A stretch of DNA of 64,000 bases from CADDZO01 sp035294145 (lineage in GTDB: Bacteria; Chloroflexota; Dormibacteria; Dormibacterales; Dormibacteraceae). Positions within the stretch are counted from its first letter, which is position 1. Every line of letters begins with the position of its first letter. The notes under the pieces are model-generated. The model did not search any database. It was given only the letters and a program-made list of their open reading frames with translations, and was not told the origin of the DNA. The position numbers and the translations under genes are program-made. The stretch is from the NCBI GenBank assembly GCA_035294145.1, contig DATGLL010000142.1:3492-67491 (forward strand). The letters run 5' to 3'. Positions 25,819-34,156 of the stretch are shown here, piece after piece.

Positions 25819-27402
25819 ATGGAGCCAACGGCCCTGGCCTCCACCTCGAGAGCTGGGCCCTCCCGTGGACTGGGCCGGGCTCTGAGGAGCGCCCGCCGGC
25901 ACCTGGCGGCGATCTGGCTGGCCTTGCTCGGCCTGTCGGCATCGCCCGTGATCGCCCTGGCCCGTGGCGGTGGCGGGAGCCATTCCGGCGTCTCTCGAGG
26001 GGTGGGAGGCGGGAGCCTCGGGGGCGGCCGGGGCTTCGGGGGCGGCGGCTTCACCAGCGGTGGCGGCTTCATCAGCGGTGGCGGCGGGACCACAGACCTG
26101 TTGGTGGCCATCGCCGTGGTGGTGGCCCTGCTGCTGATCATGCGCTATGCCTCTCGCAGCTGGGGATCGGGCTCGGCGACGCCTGTGCCGGCTCCTCTCG
26201 ACGTCAGGCCCGCCGGTCCCGACCCCACCGTCTTGCAGGCGGTCGAGGAGATCCGCCGCGACGACCCTGACTTCGAGCCCGAATCCTTCCTGCAGCGGGC
26301 CGAGATGGCGTTCCTGCTGGTCAAGCGCGCCTACCAGGACCGCAACGTGCACGCCGCCCGCGCCTTCATGGCCCCCGAGCTCTGGCGCTCCTGGAGCATG
26401 GGCGTGGAGGAGCTGCTCCAGCGCCGCCAGCGGCCGGTGCTGGAGAACCTGAACGTGCGTGATCTCCGGGTCCCCTTCGTCGCCCATGAGGTCACCGGTG
26501 ACACCATCCAGGTCCACTTCGACTACGTGGCGGCGGCGTACGTGGTGGACGAGGGGGAGGAGGTGCGGCCAGGGGACGCCGAGGACGAGCGCTACGGCGA
26601 ACTCTGGACCTTCCAGCGAGCCGCTGGAGCCAAGACCGTCGTCTCCGGCGGGGTCACCGCCTCGACCTGCCCTCACTGTGGGGCGTTGCTGAAGCTCGAT
26701 GACGATGGTCGTTGCGACCACTGCGGCGCCGACATCACCAGCGGGGCCTACGACTGGGTCGTGGTCCGAATGGACCCCGACCAATTCCTGGGGGGGCGAT
26801 CGCGCGACGCCTTCGGAGCGCTGGTGCTCGACGCCAGCCGAGGGGTGGAGGTCATCAGAGCCTCCGACCCGGCCTTCGACCCGGTGACCTTTCGACGCCG
26901 GGTCGAGCAGGCCTTCTACGCGCTCCAGACCGCCTGGCAGGAGCGCGACCTGACCTCGAGCCGGCCGTTCATGAGCCCCGGCCTGTACCTGGGATGGAGC
27001 AGCCAGGTCAAGCAGATGATCGAGCTGCACAAAAGGAACGTCCTCGAGGGGCTGCGCATCGACGACGTGGAGATCGTCGGCGTCGTCCATGGCCGGGTCT
27101 TCGACGACCTTACCGTCCGGATCACCGCCACCTGCGCCGACTACGAGGTCGACGACCGGAGCGGTGAGATCGTGTTCGGGAGCCGGTCGCCCTCCAGCTT
27201 CACCGAGTACTGGACCTTCCAGCGCTCGGTCGGGACGCAGACCACCGACCGCAGCATCCTGGACAAGGTCTGCCCCAACTGCGGGGCGCCGCTGGAGATC
27301 AACCAGATCGGCGCCTGTCGGTACTGCAAGGCGGCCGTGACCAGCGGCCGTTTCGACTGGGTTCTCTCGAGGATTGAGCAAGAGGATGAGTACATCGCCT
27401 GA
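25819..27402 (+). CDS. Membrane-anchored tandem Tim44-like protein with two zinc ribbons
   Basis: This 527-residue protein starts with a basic segment and hydrophobic signal or anchor (about 27-48), then a Gly-rich stretch (50-90), a transmembrane helix (about 92-110) and two similar cytoplasmic units. Each unit has a Tim44-like fold (135-275 and 348-475) with ELWTFQR or EYWTFQR, followed by a zinc ribbon (Cys284/287/299/302 and Cys485/488/500/503) and the sequence TSGAYDWV or TSGRFDWV. The duplication is obvious. Tim44-like domains bind membranes and partner proteins. It starts 10 nt after the SPFH gene, which shares the zinc-ribbon theme, so the two probably form one complex. Confidence 0.82.
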   Translation: MEPTALASTSRAGPSRGLGRALRSARRHLAAIWLALLGLSASPVIALARGGGGSHSGVSRGVGGGSLGGGRGFGGGGFTSGGGFISGGGGTTDLLVAIAVVVALLLIMRYASRSWGSGSATPVPAPLDVRPAGPDPTVLQAVEEIRRDDPDFEPESFLQRAEMAFLLVKRAYQDRNVHAARAFMAPELWRSWSMGVEELLQRRQRPVLENLNVRDLRVPFVAHEVTGDTIQVHFDYVAAAYVVDEGEEVRPGDAEDERYGELWTFQRAAGAKTVVSGGVTASTCPHCGALLKLDDDGRCDHCGADITSGAYDWVVVRMDPDQFLGGRSRDAFGALVLDASRGVEVIRASDPAFDPVTFRRRVEQAFYALQTAWQERDLTSSRPFMSPGLYLGWSSQVKQMIELHKRNVLEGLRIDDVEIVGVVHGRVFDDLTVRITATCADYEVDDRSGEIVFGSRSPSSFTEYWTFQRSVGTQTTDRSILDKVCPNCGAPLEINQIGACRYCKAAVTSGRFDWVLSRIEQEDEYIA

Positions 27403-27721
27403 GGATCAGACGACGCCAGGCCGAGGGTCGGAGCCGGCGCTGCCGGGCCCATCCGCGACGCCTCTCCCCCCGGTCAGCCAGGACCCCGGGACGAGCGCCT
27501 CGCCCCCAAGCAGCGACCCGAGCGTGGGCCTCGACCAACCCGAGCCGGGACGGGGGCGCCCGCTCGTCGAGGGTCCCCCCATGTCAGTCGGCGACCCGAT
27601 CCCGGAGGGGACGATCAACCGCGCAGCGGGCATCGGCGCGCTCGGCCTCGGGGCGATCGGCACGCTCCTGGTCCTGCTGGTGCTGCTGCTCGCGATCCTC
27701 GGCCTGACTGGGCACCTCTGA
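27386..27721 (+). CDS. Small Pro-rich tail-anchored membrane protein
   Basis: This 111-residue protein has a Pro/Ser/Gly-rich, probably disordered N-terminal 75 residues and one C-terminal hydrophobic helix (GIGALGLGAIGTLLVLLVLL region), ending five residues after it. Its ATG overlaps the end of the Tim44-like gene by 17 nt, so it is translated with it. No family is recognised. Position suggests that it is a small subunit or anchor of the SPFH/Tim44 assembly. Confidence 0.65.
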   Translation: MSTSPEDQTTPGRGSEPALPGPSATPLPPVSQDPGTSASPPSSDPSVGLDQPEPGRGRPLVEGPPMSVGDPIPEGTINRAAGIGALGLGAIGTLLVLLVLLLAILGLTGHL

Positions 27722-28310
27722 GGCCGAGGGCTACCTTGTGCCCCGTCGCCGCCGCGCCTGGCCAGGCCCTTCGGTCGGCCCAGCCGCGCTCCCTCTGAGG
27801 GCGCTCGCCGACGCGGGCCTCCCACGGGGGCGCCAGGTCTCCGTGGCGATCTCAAGCGGTCCTGCGGGCTCCCGCCGGAGCACGGCACGGGCCGAAGGCG
27901 GCCCGATCGAGGGCTGGGGACGCATGGGTCGCCGCCCAGGTCTCAATCTCCTGGCCCAGGAGGGCACGGATCCCTGGGGATCCCTCTCAGGTCTCCAGCC
28001 CCTTCCGCCGCCAGCAGAGGACCGGCTTGAGGTCACCGCCCCGCGCCGAGAGGAAGCGCCCCGCCGCTCCCGCCCGGGCGCATGGCGGAGGGCCGCACCC
28101 GAAGCGAGCCGGCCCCTCCTGCATGCCGCCACGCGCACCTGCGATCATCGCCACCATCATCGATCGTGCTCAAGGTCTGGTCCCGTCGACCAGTGGCGCT
28201 CACGGATCGAGCCGTTGAGGGCAAGCACGGACACCAGGCGGGCGCTCGGGCGGTAGGACGGAGACGATCCCGCCCATCGCCTACTCGCTGTGTGGAGGAC
28301 GACGCTAAGG
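27722..28310. other. Intergenic region, no gene seen
   Basis: These 589 bases hold no frame with a plausible start, ribosome-binding site and protein-like composition on either strand. The last 25 bases include GGAGG before the next gene. Confidence 0.5.
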
Positions 28311-29318
28311 ATGAGGTACGACGAGATCGTAAGCCGAGCCTGGGCCATCGTCTGGCGTCATCCCTACCTCTGGCTGCTGGGGCTGCTAGGGGGCGGGGAG
28401 GCAGGCGTCAGCCCCCTCGGCTTCGGGCTGCCCGGGCCCAACCTTCAGCTCGGCCAGCCCGGCAGGGGTTTGCTGGGCACGCTCCCCCTTGCGGCGATGC
28501 CCTTCCAGGTCACCACCTGGCTCTCAACCCACGTGGTGCTGCTGATCGGGCTCGCTGCCCTCCTCCTCCTATACCTCCTGGCGTACTTCGTCCTCTCCTG
28601 CATCGTGACCCCGGCCCTGATCAGGGCCGCTGCCGAGCACGACGCCGGTCGGGCCTTCAACCTCCGCCTTGCCTGGCAGGTCGGGCTCGGGACGTTCCCT
28701 CGTGTGCTGGGCCTGCGGCTGCTGATCGTGCTGGTCGATCTTCTCGTGCTGATCGCCCTGGCGCTGCTGGTTGGGCTGACGATCGTCCTCTTCGCCGCTC
28801 ACCAGCCGGCGGCCGGGGTCCTCGTCCTCGCCCTCCTGCTCGGCGTGCTACTCCTGCTGGTCCCGGCCGGCATCGCCTGGCAGCTGGTCACGAGGCTGGC
28901 CCTGCGCGCGATCGTGCTCGAGCAGCGGGGGACGCTGAGCGCCCTCGGTCGCGGCTTTCAGCTCCTTTCCCACCGCCTCGGGCGGGTGCTCCTGGTCTGG
29001 TTGCTTGGGCTGGCGTTGGGGATCGTGGCCGGGCTGGCCGCGGGCGTCGCCCTCCTGGCCTTGACCGCCATCCTGGTCGCGATCAGCATCGGCAGCCTCG
29101 CCGGGCTCGGGGTTCAAGCTGGCCTGACCTCGGCCGTGGTGCTGCTCTTCGTGCTGGCGGTGGCGACACCTCCCCTCGGCGGCGCGGTCGGCACCTACTT
29201 CTCCACCTACTGGACGCTGGCCTTCCGTCGGCTCGAGCTGGAGCCAGCGGTGCCCTACCCGATCGTGCCCGGCTCGCCGCCCCCCTCCCCGGGCGTCCAG
29301 CCGCCGGTCGGGACGTGA
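28311..29318 (+). CDS. Polytopic membrane protein, function unknown
   Basis: This 335-residue protein starts MRYDEIVSRAWAIVWRHPYLWLLGLL and has about six to seven hydrophobic helices, ending in a Pro-rich cytoplasmic tail. The pattern of an amphipathic start (SRAWAIVWRHPYLW) and long Leu/Val-rich helices is typical of DUF975/DUF7544-like and GDPD-type membrane-domain proteins that shape or organise membranes. A GTG seven codons earlier is an alternative start. Its stop overlaps the next start (GTGA). It lies 590 bp after the SPFH/Tim44 genes and may belong to the same functional group. Confidence 0.7.
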   Translation: MRYDEIVSRAWAIVWRHPYLWLLGLLGGGEAGVSPLGFGLPGPNLQLGQPGRGLLGTLPLAAMPFQVTTWLSTHVVLLIGLAALLLLYLLAYFVLSCIVTPALIRAAAEHDAGRAFNLRLAWQVGLGTFPRVLGLRLLIVLVDLLVLIALALLVGLTIVLFAAHQPAAGVLVLALLLGVLLLLVPAGIAWQLVTRLALRAIVLEQRGTLSALGRGFQLLSHRLGRVLLVWLLGLALGIVAGLAAGVALLALTAILVAISIGSLAGLGVQAGLTSAVVLLFVLAVATPPLGGAVGTYFSTYWTLAFRRLELEPAVPYPIVPGSPPPSPGVQPPVGT

Positions 29319-30142
29319 GCTGGACGGGACGCACGGTCGCGGTCGATTGGTCAGGGCGCCTGCAGGGCGCGGCGAGCGCTATCCGGACGGCGCTGGTCGC
29401 GCACGGCACCCTGATCGAGCTCGGCGGGGGACGGGACCGAGAGAGGACCGGCGATCACCTGGTCGACCTGGCCATGGCCGATCCGGACTTGGTGGTTGGG
29501 TTGGACTTTGCCTTCTCCCTCCCGCTCTGGTTCCTCGATCGGGAGGGGTTGGAGAGCGGCCTCACCGTTCCCGAGCCGATCGCAGAGCGCTGGCTGCGGG
29601 ACTGTCCGCCGCCCTTCTGGGGCCGGCCCGGCCGTCCTCGAGGCCCCGAGCCCCAGTATCGACGCACCGAGCTGACCATCACCCCGAGGCCGCGGTCGGT
29701 CTTCCAGATCGGCGGTGCCGGCGCGGTTGGGACCGGCTCGCTCCGAGGTCTCCCCCTGCTCCGCCGCCTGCGCCGAGAAGGCTTCGCCATCTGGCCGTTC
29801 GACGCCCCCCGCCTTCCGCTGGTGGTTGAGATCTACCCTCGCCTGCTCAGCGGGCCAGTGGTCAAGTCCCGGGTGGGGGATCGCCTGGCCTACCTGCAGC
29901 GGCGCGGCTGGCCCGCCTGTGCGGCAGCGAGCGAGGATGCCTTCGACGCGGTCGTCTCGGCGCTGGTCATGGACGCCCACCGCGACCAGCTGTCGGGGCT
30001 TCGAGGCGAGGACGACCCGGTGGTCCGGCGTGAGGGGTGGATCTGGTCACCGAGGCTCGGCGACGGGCAGCCATCACCACCGAACGAGCGCAGGGGGCCC
30101 AAAACCCCCGGCCCCGCCGGGGCGGGCGCTACGACGGGCTAA
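29315..30142 (+). CDS. DUF429 family protein (predicted RNase H-like fold)
   Basis: This 275-residue protein has the DUF429 hallmarks: an N-terminal TVAVDWSGR strand with the conserved Asp, GLDFAFSLP near residue 65 and a C-terminal EDAFDAVVSALVMDAH helix. The family is predicted to be an RNase-H-fold nuclease; its biological job is unknown. The GTG start overlaps the upstream membrane-protein stop, and its 3' end overlaps the convergent sppA gene by 4 bp. Confidence 0.8.
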   Translation: MSWTGRTVAVDWSGRLQGAASAIRTALVAHGTLIELGGGRDRERTGDHLVDLAMADPDLVVGLDFAFSLPLWFLDREGLESGLTVPEPIAERWLRDCPPPFWGRPGRPRGPEPQYRRTELTITPRPRSVFQIGGAGAVGTGSLRGLPLLRRLRREGFAIWPFDAPRLPLVVEIYPRLLSGPVVKSRVGDRLAYLQRRGWPACAAASEDAFDAVVSALVMDAHRDQLSGLRGEDDPVVRREGWIWSPRLGDGQPSPPNERRGPKTPGPAGAGATTG

Positions 30143-31809
30143 GGCTCCTCTCTGACCAGCGGGCAGAGCCACCAGACCACCGATCGATCGAGGGTCGCCA
30201 CCAGCTCAAGCGCATGCTCGATGGCAGCGGTCGTGCTCGGCGGCCCGACAGGGTCTCGCCTCCCGCCTCGGGCCTCGATCACCGGGGCGTCCCCGGGCAG
30301 CCCGGCCAGCTCGCGCGCGGCCGCGATCGCCTCCTCCAGCCCCCCGAGCCGATCGACCAGCCCCCGCTCCATCGCCTGGCGGCCGGTCCACACCCGGCCT
30401 CCGGCGATGGGAAGGATCTCCTCAACAGTCCGCCCTCGGGCCTCGGCCACGCGTTGGACGAACACCTCGTACGAGCGCTCGATCATCTCCCACAGCTTCT
30501 GGCGCTCGGCCTCGGTGTAGGGCCGGTCGGGCCGGTCCATGGCCGCGTGCCGCCCCCGCTGGACCAGCTCGCGATGGAGGAGCAGGCGATCGAAGAGGCT
30601 GGTCGCCACCAGCTTGCCCCCCAGGACCCCGATCGATCCCGTCACCGTCCCCGGATGGGCGAACACGCACCGGGCCGGAGTCGAGACATAGTACCCGCCC
30701 GAGGCGGCCACCGAGCCCATGGCCACGACCAGGGGCTTCTCCCGCGCCAGCCGGGCCAGGGCCGCGGCCATCGACTCGGAGGCGGTGGCCGACCCACCCC
30801 GGGAGTTCACCCACACCACCACGGCCCTGACCCGGCGGTTGGCGGCCAGCGCCCGAGCCTGCTCGACGATCGTGAGGTCGCCGCACTGATCCTCCAGCAG
30901 GAGCGGGGGACGCAGCGGGGGTCGGAGGGGGGCCCGACGGCTACGGCCGTCGACGATGACCCCCTCGACTCGAAGCAGACCGACCACGTGCCCAGGCCGG
31001 GGCGGCCGCAGCCCCCGTACCCGGCGCCCGGCGGACTCCCAAGAGCGCAGCTCCCCGCCCAGCCGTCCCGGCACCTCCTCCTCGCTGATCACGGCATCCA
31101 CCACCCCAGCGCTCAGCGCCTGGCGGTCCGTGTAGGGGGATTCGTCCACCACCCTCCGAGCCGCGTCTCGGTCGCAGCCACGGCCAGCAGCGACGGCCTC
31201 CAGCAGCTCCGAGAAGGCCGCATCGGCCAGCCAATCCGCCATCTCGCGGGCCTCGGGGGTGAACCCACGACGGGTGAGGGCGTCCCCGGCGGTCTTGTAG
31301 GGCGAGATCTGGAGCAGGTCCGCCTGCAGCCCCACGCGCTCCAAGCTCTCGGCCAGGAAGACGTAGTTCTGGGCCACCCCCAGGGGGGCGACGGAGCCAC
31401 CCGGCTGCAGGAGGATCTCGTCCGCCGCGCAGGCCACCTGGTAGGTGGAGTCCAGGTAGGTGGGGGCCCAGCAGACGACCCGTCGCCCGGTCGCCCTCAC
31501 CTCCGCGATGAGGTCACGGAGCGACGCCACCTGGGCGGCGGAGAGGGGTAGCGGGCGCAGGTGGAGCAGCATCCCGGCCACCCGATCGTCGGCGCACAGG
31601 CGACGCGCTCGCCGTCGCAACTCCGCCAGGGATGGCGTCGGCCTCCCCAGCAGCCGCTGCCAGCGGGGAGCGGGCGCGGGAGGAGGCTCGGGCGGAGGGG
31701 ACTCGATCAAGAAGGCGAGGTAGGCCGGCGGCCGACGCCAGCGGCCGACCAGACCACGTAGCCACCACCACGTCAAGCGGGCCAACCAGGCCAGGTAGGC
31801 GATCACCAT
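30139..31809 (-). CDS. sppA: Signal peptide peptidase SppA, long form
   Basis: This 556-residue membrane-anchored serine protease digests cleaved signal peptides. An N-terminal hydrophobic segment (about 1-22) anchors it. It has two crotonase-fold halves; the general base Lys172 (SPYKTAGD) is in the first and the nucleophile Ser370 (GSVAASGGYY) in the second, as in the long E. coli-type enzyme. The C-terminal half ends with the GRVWTGRQAMERGLVDRLGG motif. Many Gram-positive SppA proteins have only the C-terminal half, so the long form is worth noting. It may cooperate with membrane-maintenance genes upstream. Confidence 0.9.
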   Translation of the reverse strand: MVIAYLAWLARLTWWWLRGLVGRWRRPPAYLAFLIESPPPEPPPAPAPRWQRLLGRPTPSLAELRRRARRLCADDRVAGMLLHLRPLPLSAAQVASLRDLIAEVRATGRRVVCWAPTYLDSTYQVACAADEILLQPGGSVAPLGVAQNYVFLAESLERVGLQADLLQISPYKTAGDALTRRGFTPEAREMADWLADAAFSELLEAVAAGRGCDRDAARRVVDESPYTDRQALSAGVVDAVISEEEVPGRLGGELRSWESAGRRVRGLRPPRPGHVVGLLRVEGVIVDGRSRRAPLRPPLRPPLLLEDQCGDLTIVEQARALAANRRVRAVVVWVNSRGGSATASESMAAALARLAREKPLVVAMGSVAASGGYYVSTPARCVFAHPGTVTGSIGVLGGKLVATSLFDRLLLHRELVQRGRHAAMDRPDRPYTEAERQKLWEMIERSYEVFVQRVAEARGRTVEEILPIAGGRVWTGRQAMERGLVDRLGGLEEAIAAARELAGLPGDAPVIEARGGRRDPVGPPSTTAAIEHALELVATLDRSVVWWLCPLVREEP

Positions 31810-31866
31810 GCCCGAGGCTCATTCTCCCCCACTCGAGGCCGGTCGCGGCTGGGCCAGGCCAGGGGC

Positions 31867-33090
31867 TCAGCCGCGATAGGGGATGAAGCCCTCGATGTCG
31901 TAGTACGAACTCACCCAGCGTCGGTCGACGATGCCCAGGCCCTGGTAGTTCATCTCCGAGACCTCGAAGCTGCCCTGGGCCCCGACGGCGATCACGATCG
32001 CCACATGCCCATAGACGCTGTAACCGCCCCCGGCTCCCCAGACCACGATCGCCCCTACGCTTGGGGAGGATGAGGTCGGCACCCCCTGCGCCCTAGCGTT
32101 GCCGTACCAGTCGGTGGCGTTGCCTCCCCAGGTCACCGGGTAGTTGTAGGCCGCCCACCACGTGCACTGGCCGAAGGGGAAGGGGTCAGGGAACCCACCC
32201 GGCGGCACGTAGGGGAAAAGGGGCGCCAAGACCTCTCCCGACCCCGTCCCTGCCTGTGCCGTGACCGACCGCTGCCCTCCCAGCACTTGGGCCAGCTGAC
32301 GCTGGTAGCGGTCCGAGAGGGCTTGGACCTGCGCCGTCAGCGAGGAGAGGCGGGCTTGGAGCTCGGCGCTCTGCCCACGCAGCTGGGCCAGGAGCTGCTG
32401 CTCCTCTGAGAGGGCCTGCTGCTGGGTAGCCAGCTGCGCGTCCAGCTGCTGCTCCTGCGCCTCCTGCTGGGCCAACAGCGCCACCTTCTGCGCTCGCTCC
32501 CCCTCCAGCTGGCGCTCGACCTCCTGCACCTGGTCGCGTGCCTGCTCGACCTGACCGATCAGGCGCTCTTCGGAGCGGACGACGTCCCGGATGAGGAAGG
32601 CCCGGTCCACCAGCTGGGTGAAACTCTTGGCGGTGACCAGGACCTCCAGGTAGTCGGCAGGTCCTTGCTCGTCCAGGCCGCGCACCCGCTGCTGGAGCAG
32701 CACCTGCCGGGCCGTGAGGTGGGCTTGGGAGCGCAGCAGGTCGGCCTGCGTGAACCGGATCTGCTGGTCGATACCAGCGATCGCGCCCTTGGTGGCAGCG
32801 ATGGCTGCCTGCTGAGCGGCGACCTGGGACTGGAGCTGGGAGACCAAGCCAGCCAGGGCGCTGGCCCTGGCCTGCGCGTCCAGCCGGGCCGCGTCGATCT
32901 GCTGCAGCTGTTGCTGAGCGGTGCTCTCTTGCTGCTGAGCCTGCTGGAGCTCGCGGCACGCTGACAGGCTCGCGTCACAGGCGGCGACGGGATGGGGCCA
33001 GGCGACGAGCAGGCTGAGCAGCGACCAGACGGCCACCCTTGCGAATCGTTGGCGAGATGAGCGCTTGGATGATGCAGCCATGCGGATCAA
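31867..33090 (-). CDS. Secreted coiled-coil protein with C-terminal CHAP hydrolase domain
   Basis: This 407-residue protein has a signal peptide (about 1-37, cleavage after PVAA), a long Gln/Ala-rich coiled coil (45-270) of the PcsB/CwlO type and a C-terminal CHAP amidase/endopeptidase domain (300-407). Catalytic Cys309 (FGQCTWW) and His362 (YGHVAI) are clear and Glu377 or Asn381 completes the set. Such proteins cut peptidoglycan at division and are usually held inactive by their coiled coil until FtsEX acts. No ftsEX is nearby. TATGAT (complement of 33111-33116) could be the -10 box. Confidence 0.88.
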   Translation of the reverse strand: MIRMAASSKRSSRQRFARVAVWSLLSLLVAWPHPVAACDASLSACRELQQAQQQESTAQQQLQQIDAARLDAQARASALAGLVSQLQSQVAAQQAAIAATKGAIAGIDQQIRFTQADLLRSQAHLTARQVLLQQRVRGLDEQGPADYLEVLVTAKSFTQLVDRAFLIRDVVRSEERLIGQVEQARDQVQEVERQLEGERAQKVALLAQQEAQEQQLDAQLATQQQALSEEQQLLAQLRGQSAELQARLSSLTAQVQALSDRYQRQLAQVLGGQRSVTAQAGTGSGEVLAPLFPYVPPGGFPDPFPFGQCTWWAAYNYPVTWGGNATDWYGNARAQGVPTSSSPSVGAIVVWGAGGGYSVYGHVAIVIAVGAQGSFEVSEMNYQGLGIVDRRWVSSYYDIEGFIPYRG

Positions 33091-33175
33091 TTGCGGTGTT
33101 GGAGGGTCGGATCATAGATAGCACAGCTCGCCCGAGCCATGGCCGATTCGAATCGGGCAGGGGCGGTCCGGTATC

Positions 33176-34156
33176 TCAGGCTCGCCCCAGCCCGCAGCGG
33201 TCGGCGATGGCCCAGGCCAGCTCCCGGAAGTCCCGGAAGCACTGTTGTACCGCGGCAGCATGCCCCCCGATCGCCCCATCGGCCGGGGTCAGGAAGAACA
33301 TGGGTTTGCGTGCCTCCTGGGCCAACGGCATGAGGCTGCGGTAGTGCTTGAGCGCAGCGAGGCGGTGGGCGTCGTCGCCGCCAGCCGCTCCTTCCTCGCC
33401 GAGCACGGCCTCCCGGTAGACATAGGGGATACGCTCCATCCAGCGGGCGTAGGCCTTGACCGGCCGGTCGAGCCGGACAGCGTGCTGCATGACCACGTAC
33501 CCGGCCGGGCGCATCGCTCCCTCTGGCAACGAGAGGCCCCCTACCGGGTTCCGTTGCCGGCGTTCGTGCCATTCCTCCCGCCAGCGCCTCAGGGTCGGGC
33601 CCAGGTTCTTCAGGCCCTGGAGGGAGAAGAGATCCGGGGCGAGCGGGATCACCACGTGCTCGGAGGCGACCAGCACCGCCCGGTTCAGCGCGCCCAGGGT
33701 TGGCCCCACGTCGATCAGGACCAGCCGCGCCTCTCGCTCTTGGGCAGCCCGCTCCAAGACCCGCCACACCGCGCTGATCACCCGGAACGCGCGTGGCTTG
33801 CGGTCGAGGCAGTCCGGCCACTGGCTGGAGAGCTCGTCCTCGGCCGCGGACAAGGCCAGGTCGCCGGGGACCAGACCCAGGCCTGGGCTGACCTCCTCCA
33901 CATGGGCGTCAGCCACGTCACCGGTCCCGTCCAGGAGCGGCACCAACGACTGGTAGATCGTCCCTCGAGGCCCAGCGTCGGGCCAGAGCTCCTCGATACG
34001 GTCCTCCTCCAGGAACATGCTGGTCAGGTTGGCCTGAGGATCGAGGTCGGCGGCGATCACCGAGATCCCCTGATCGGCATACATCCAGGCCAGGTGATAG
34101 ACCAGCGAGGTCTTTCCGACCCCTCCCTTGTTGTTGAAGAAGGCGATCGTCTTCAC
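33176..34156 (-). CDS. ParA-family ATPase
   Basis: This 326-residue protein has the deviant Walker A motif KGGVGKTS (10-17) at the N-terminus, DLDPQANLT near 38 and VLIDVGPTLGALNRAVL near 146, all typical of ParA/Soj ATPases with a non-chromosomal flavour (IAFFNNKGGVGKT). Its ATG overlaps the stop of the AlbA_2/HATPase gene upstream (4 nt). There is no parB or parS-like repeat nearby, so a chromosome-segregation role is doubtful; ParA in such pairs may respond to or position a complex made by its neighbour. Confidence 0.88.
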   Translation of the reverse strand: MKTIAFFNNKGGVGKTSLVYHLAWMYADQGISVIAADLDPQANLTSMFLEEDRIEELWPDAGPRGTIYQSLVPLLDGTGDVADAHVEEVSPGLGLVPGDLALSAAEDELSSQWPDCLDRKPRAFRVISAVWRVLERAAQEREARLVLIDVGPTLGALNRAVLVASEHVVIPLAPDLFSLQGLKNLGPTLRRWREEWHERRQRNPVGGLSLPEGAMRPAGYVVMQHAVRLDRPVKAYARWMERIPYVYREAVLGEEGAAGGDDAHRLAALKHYRSLMPLAQEARKPMFFLTPADGAIGGHAAAVQQCFRDFRELAWAIADRCGLGRA

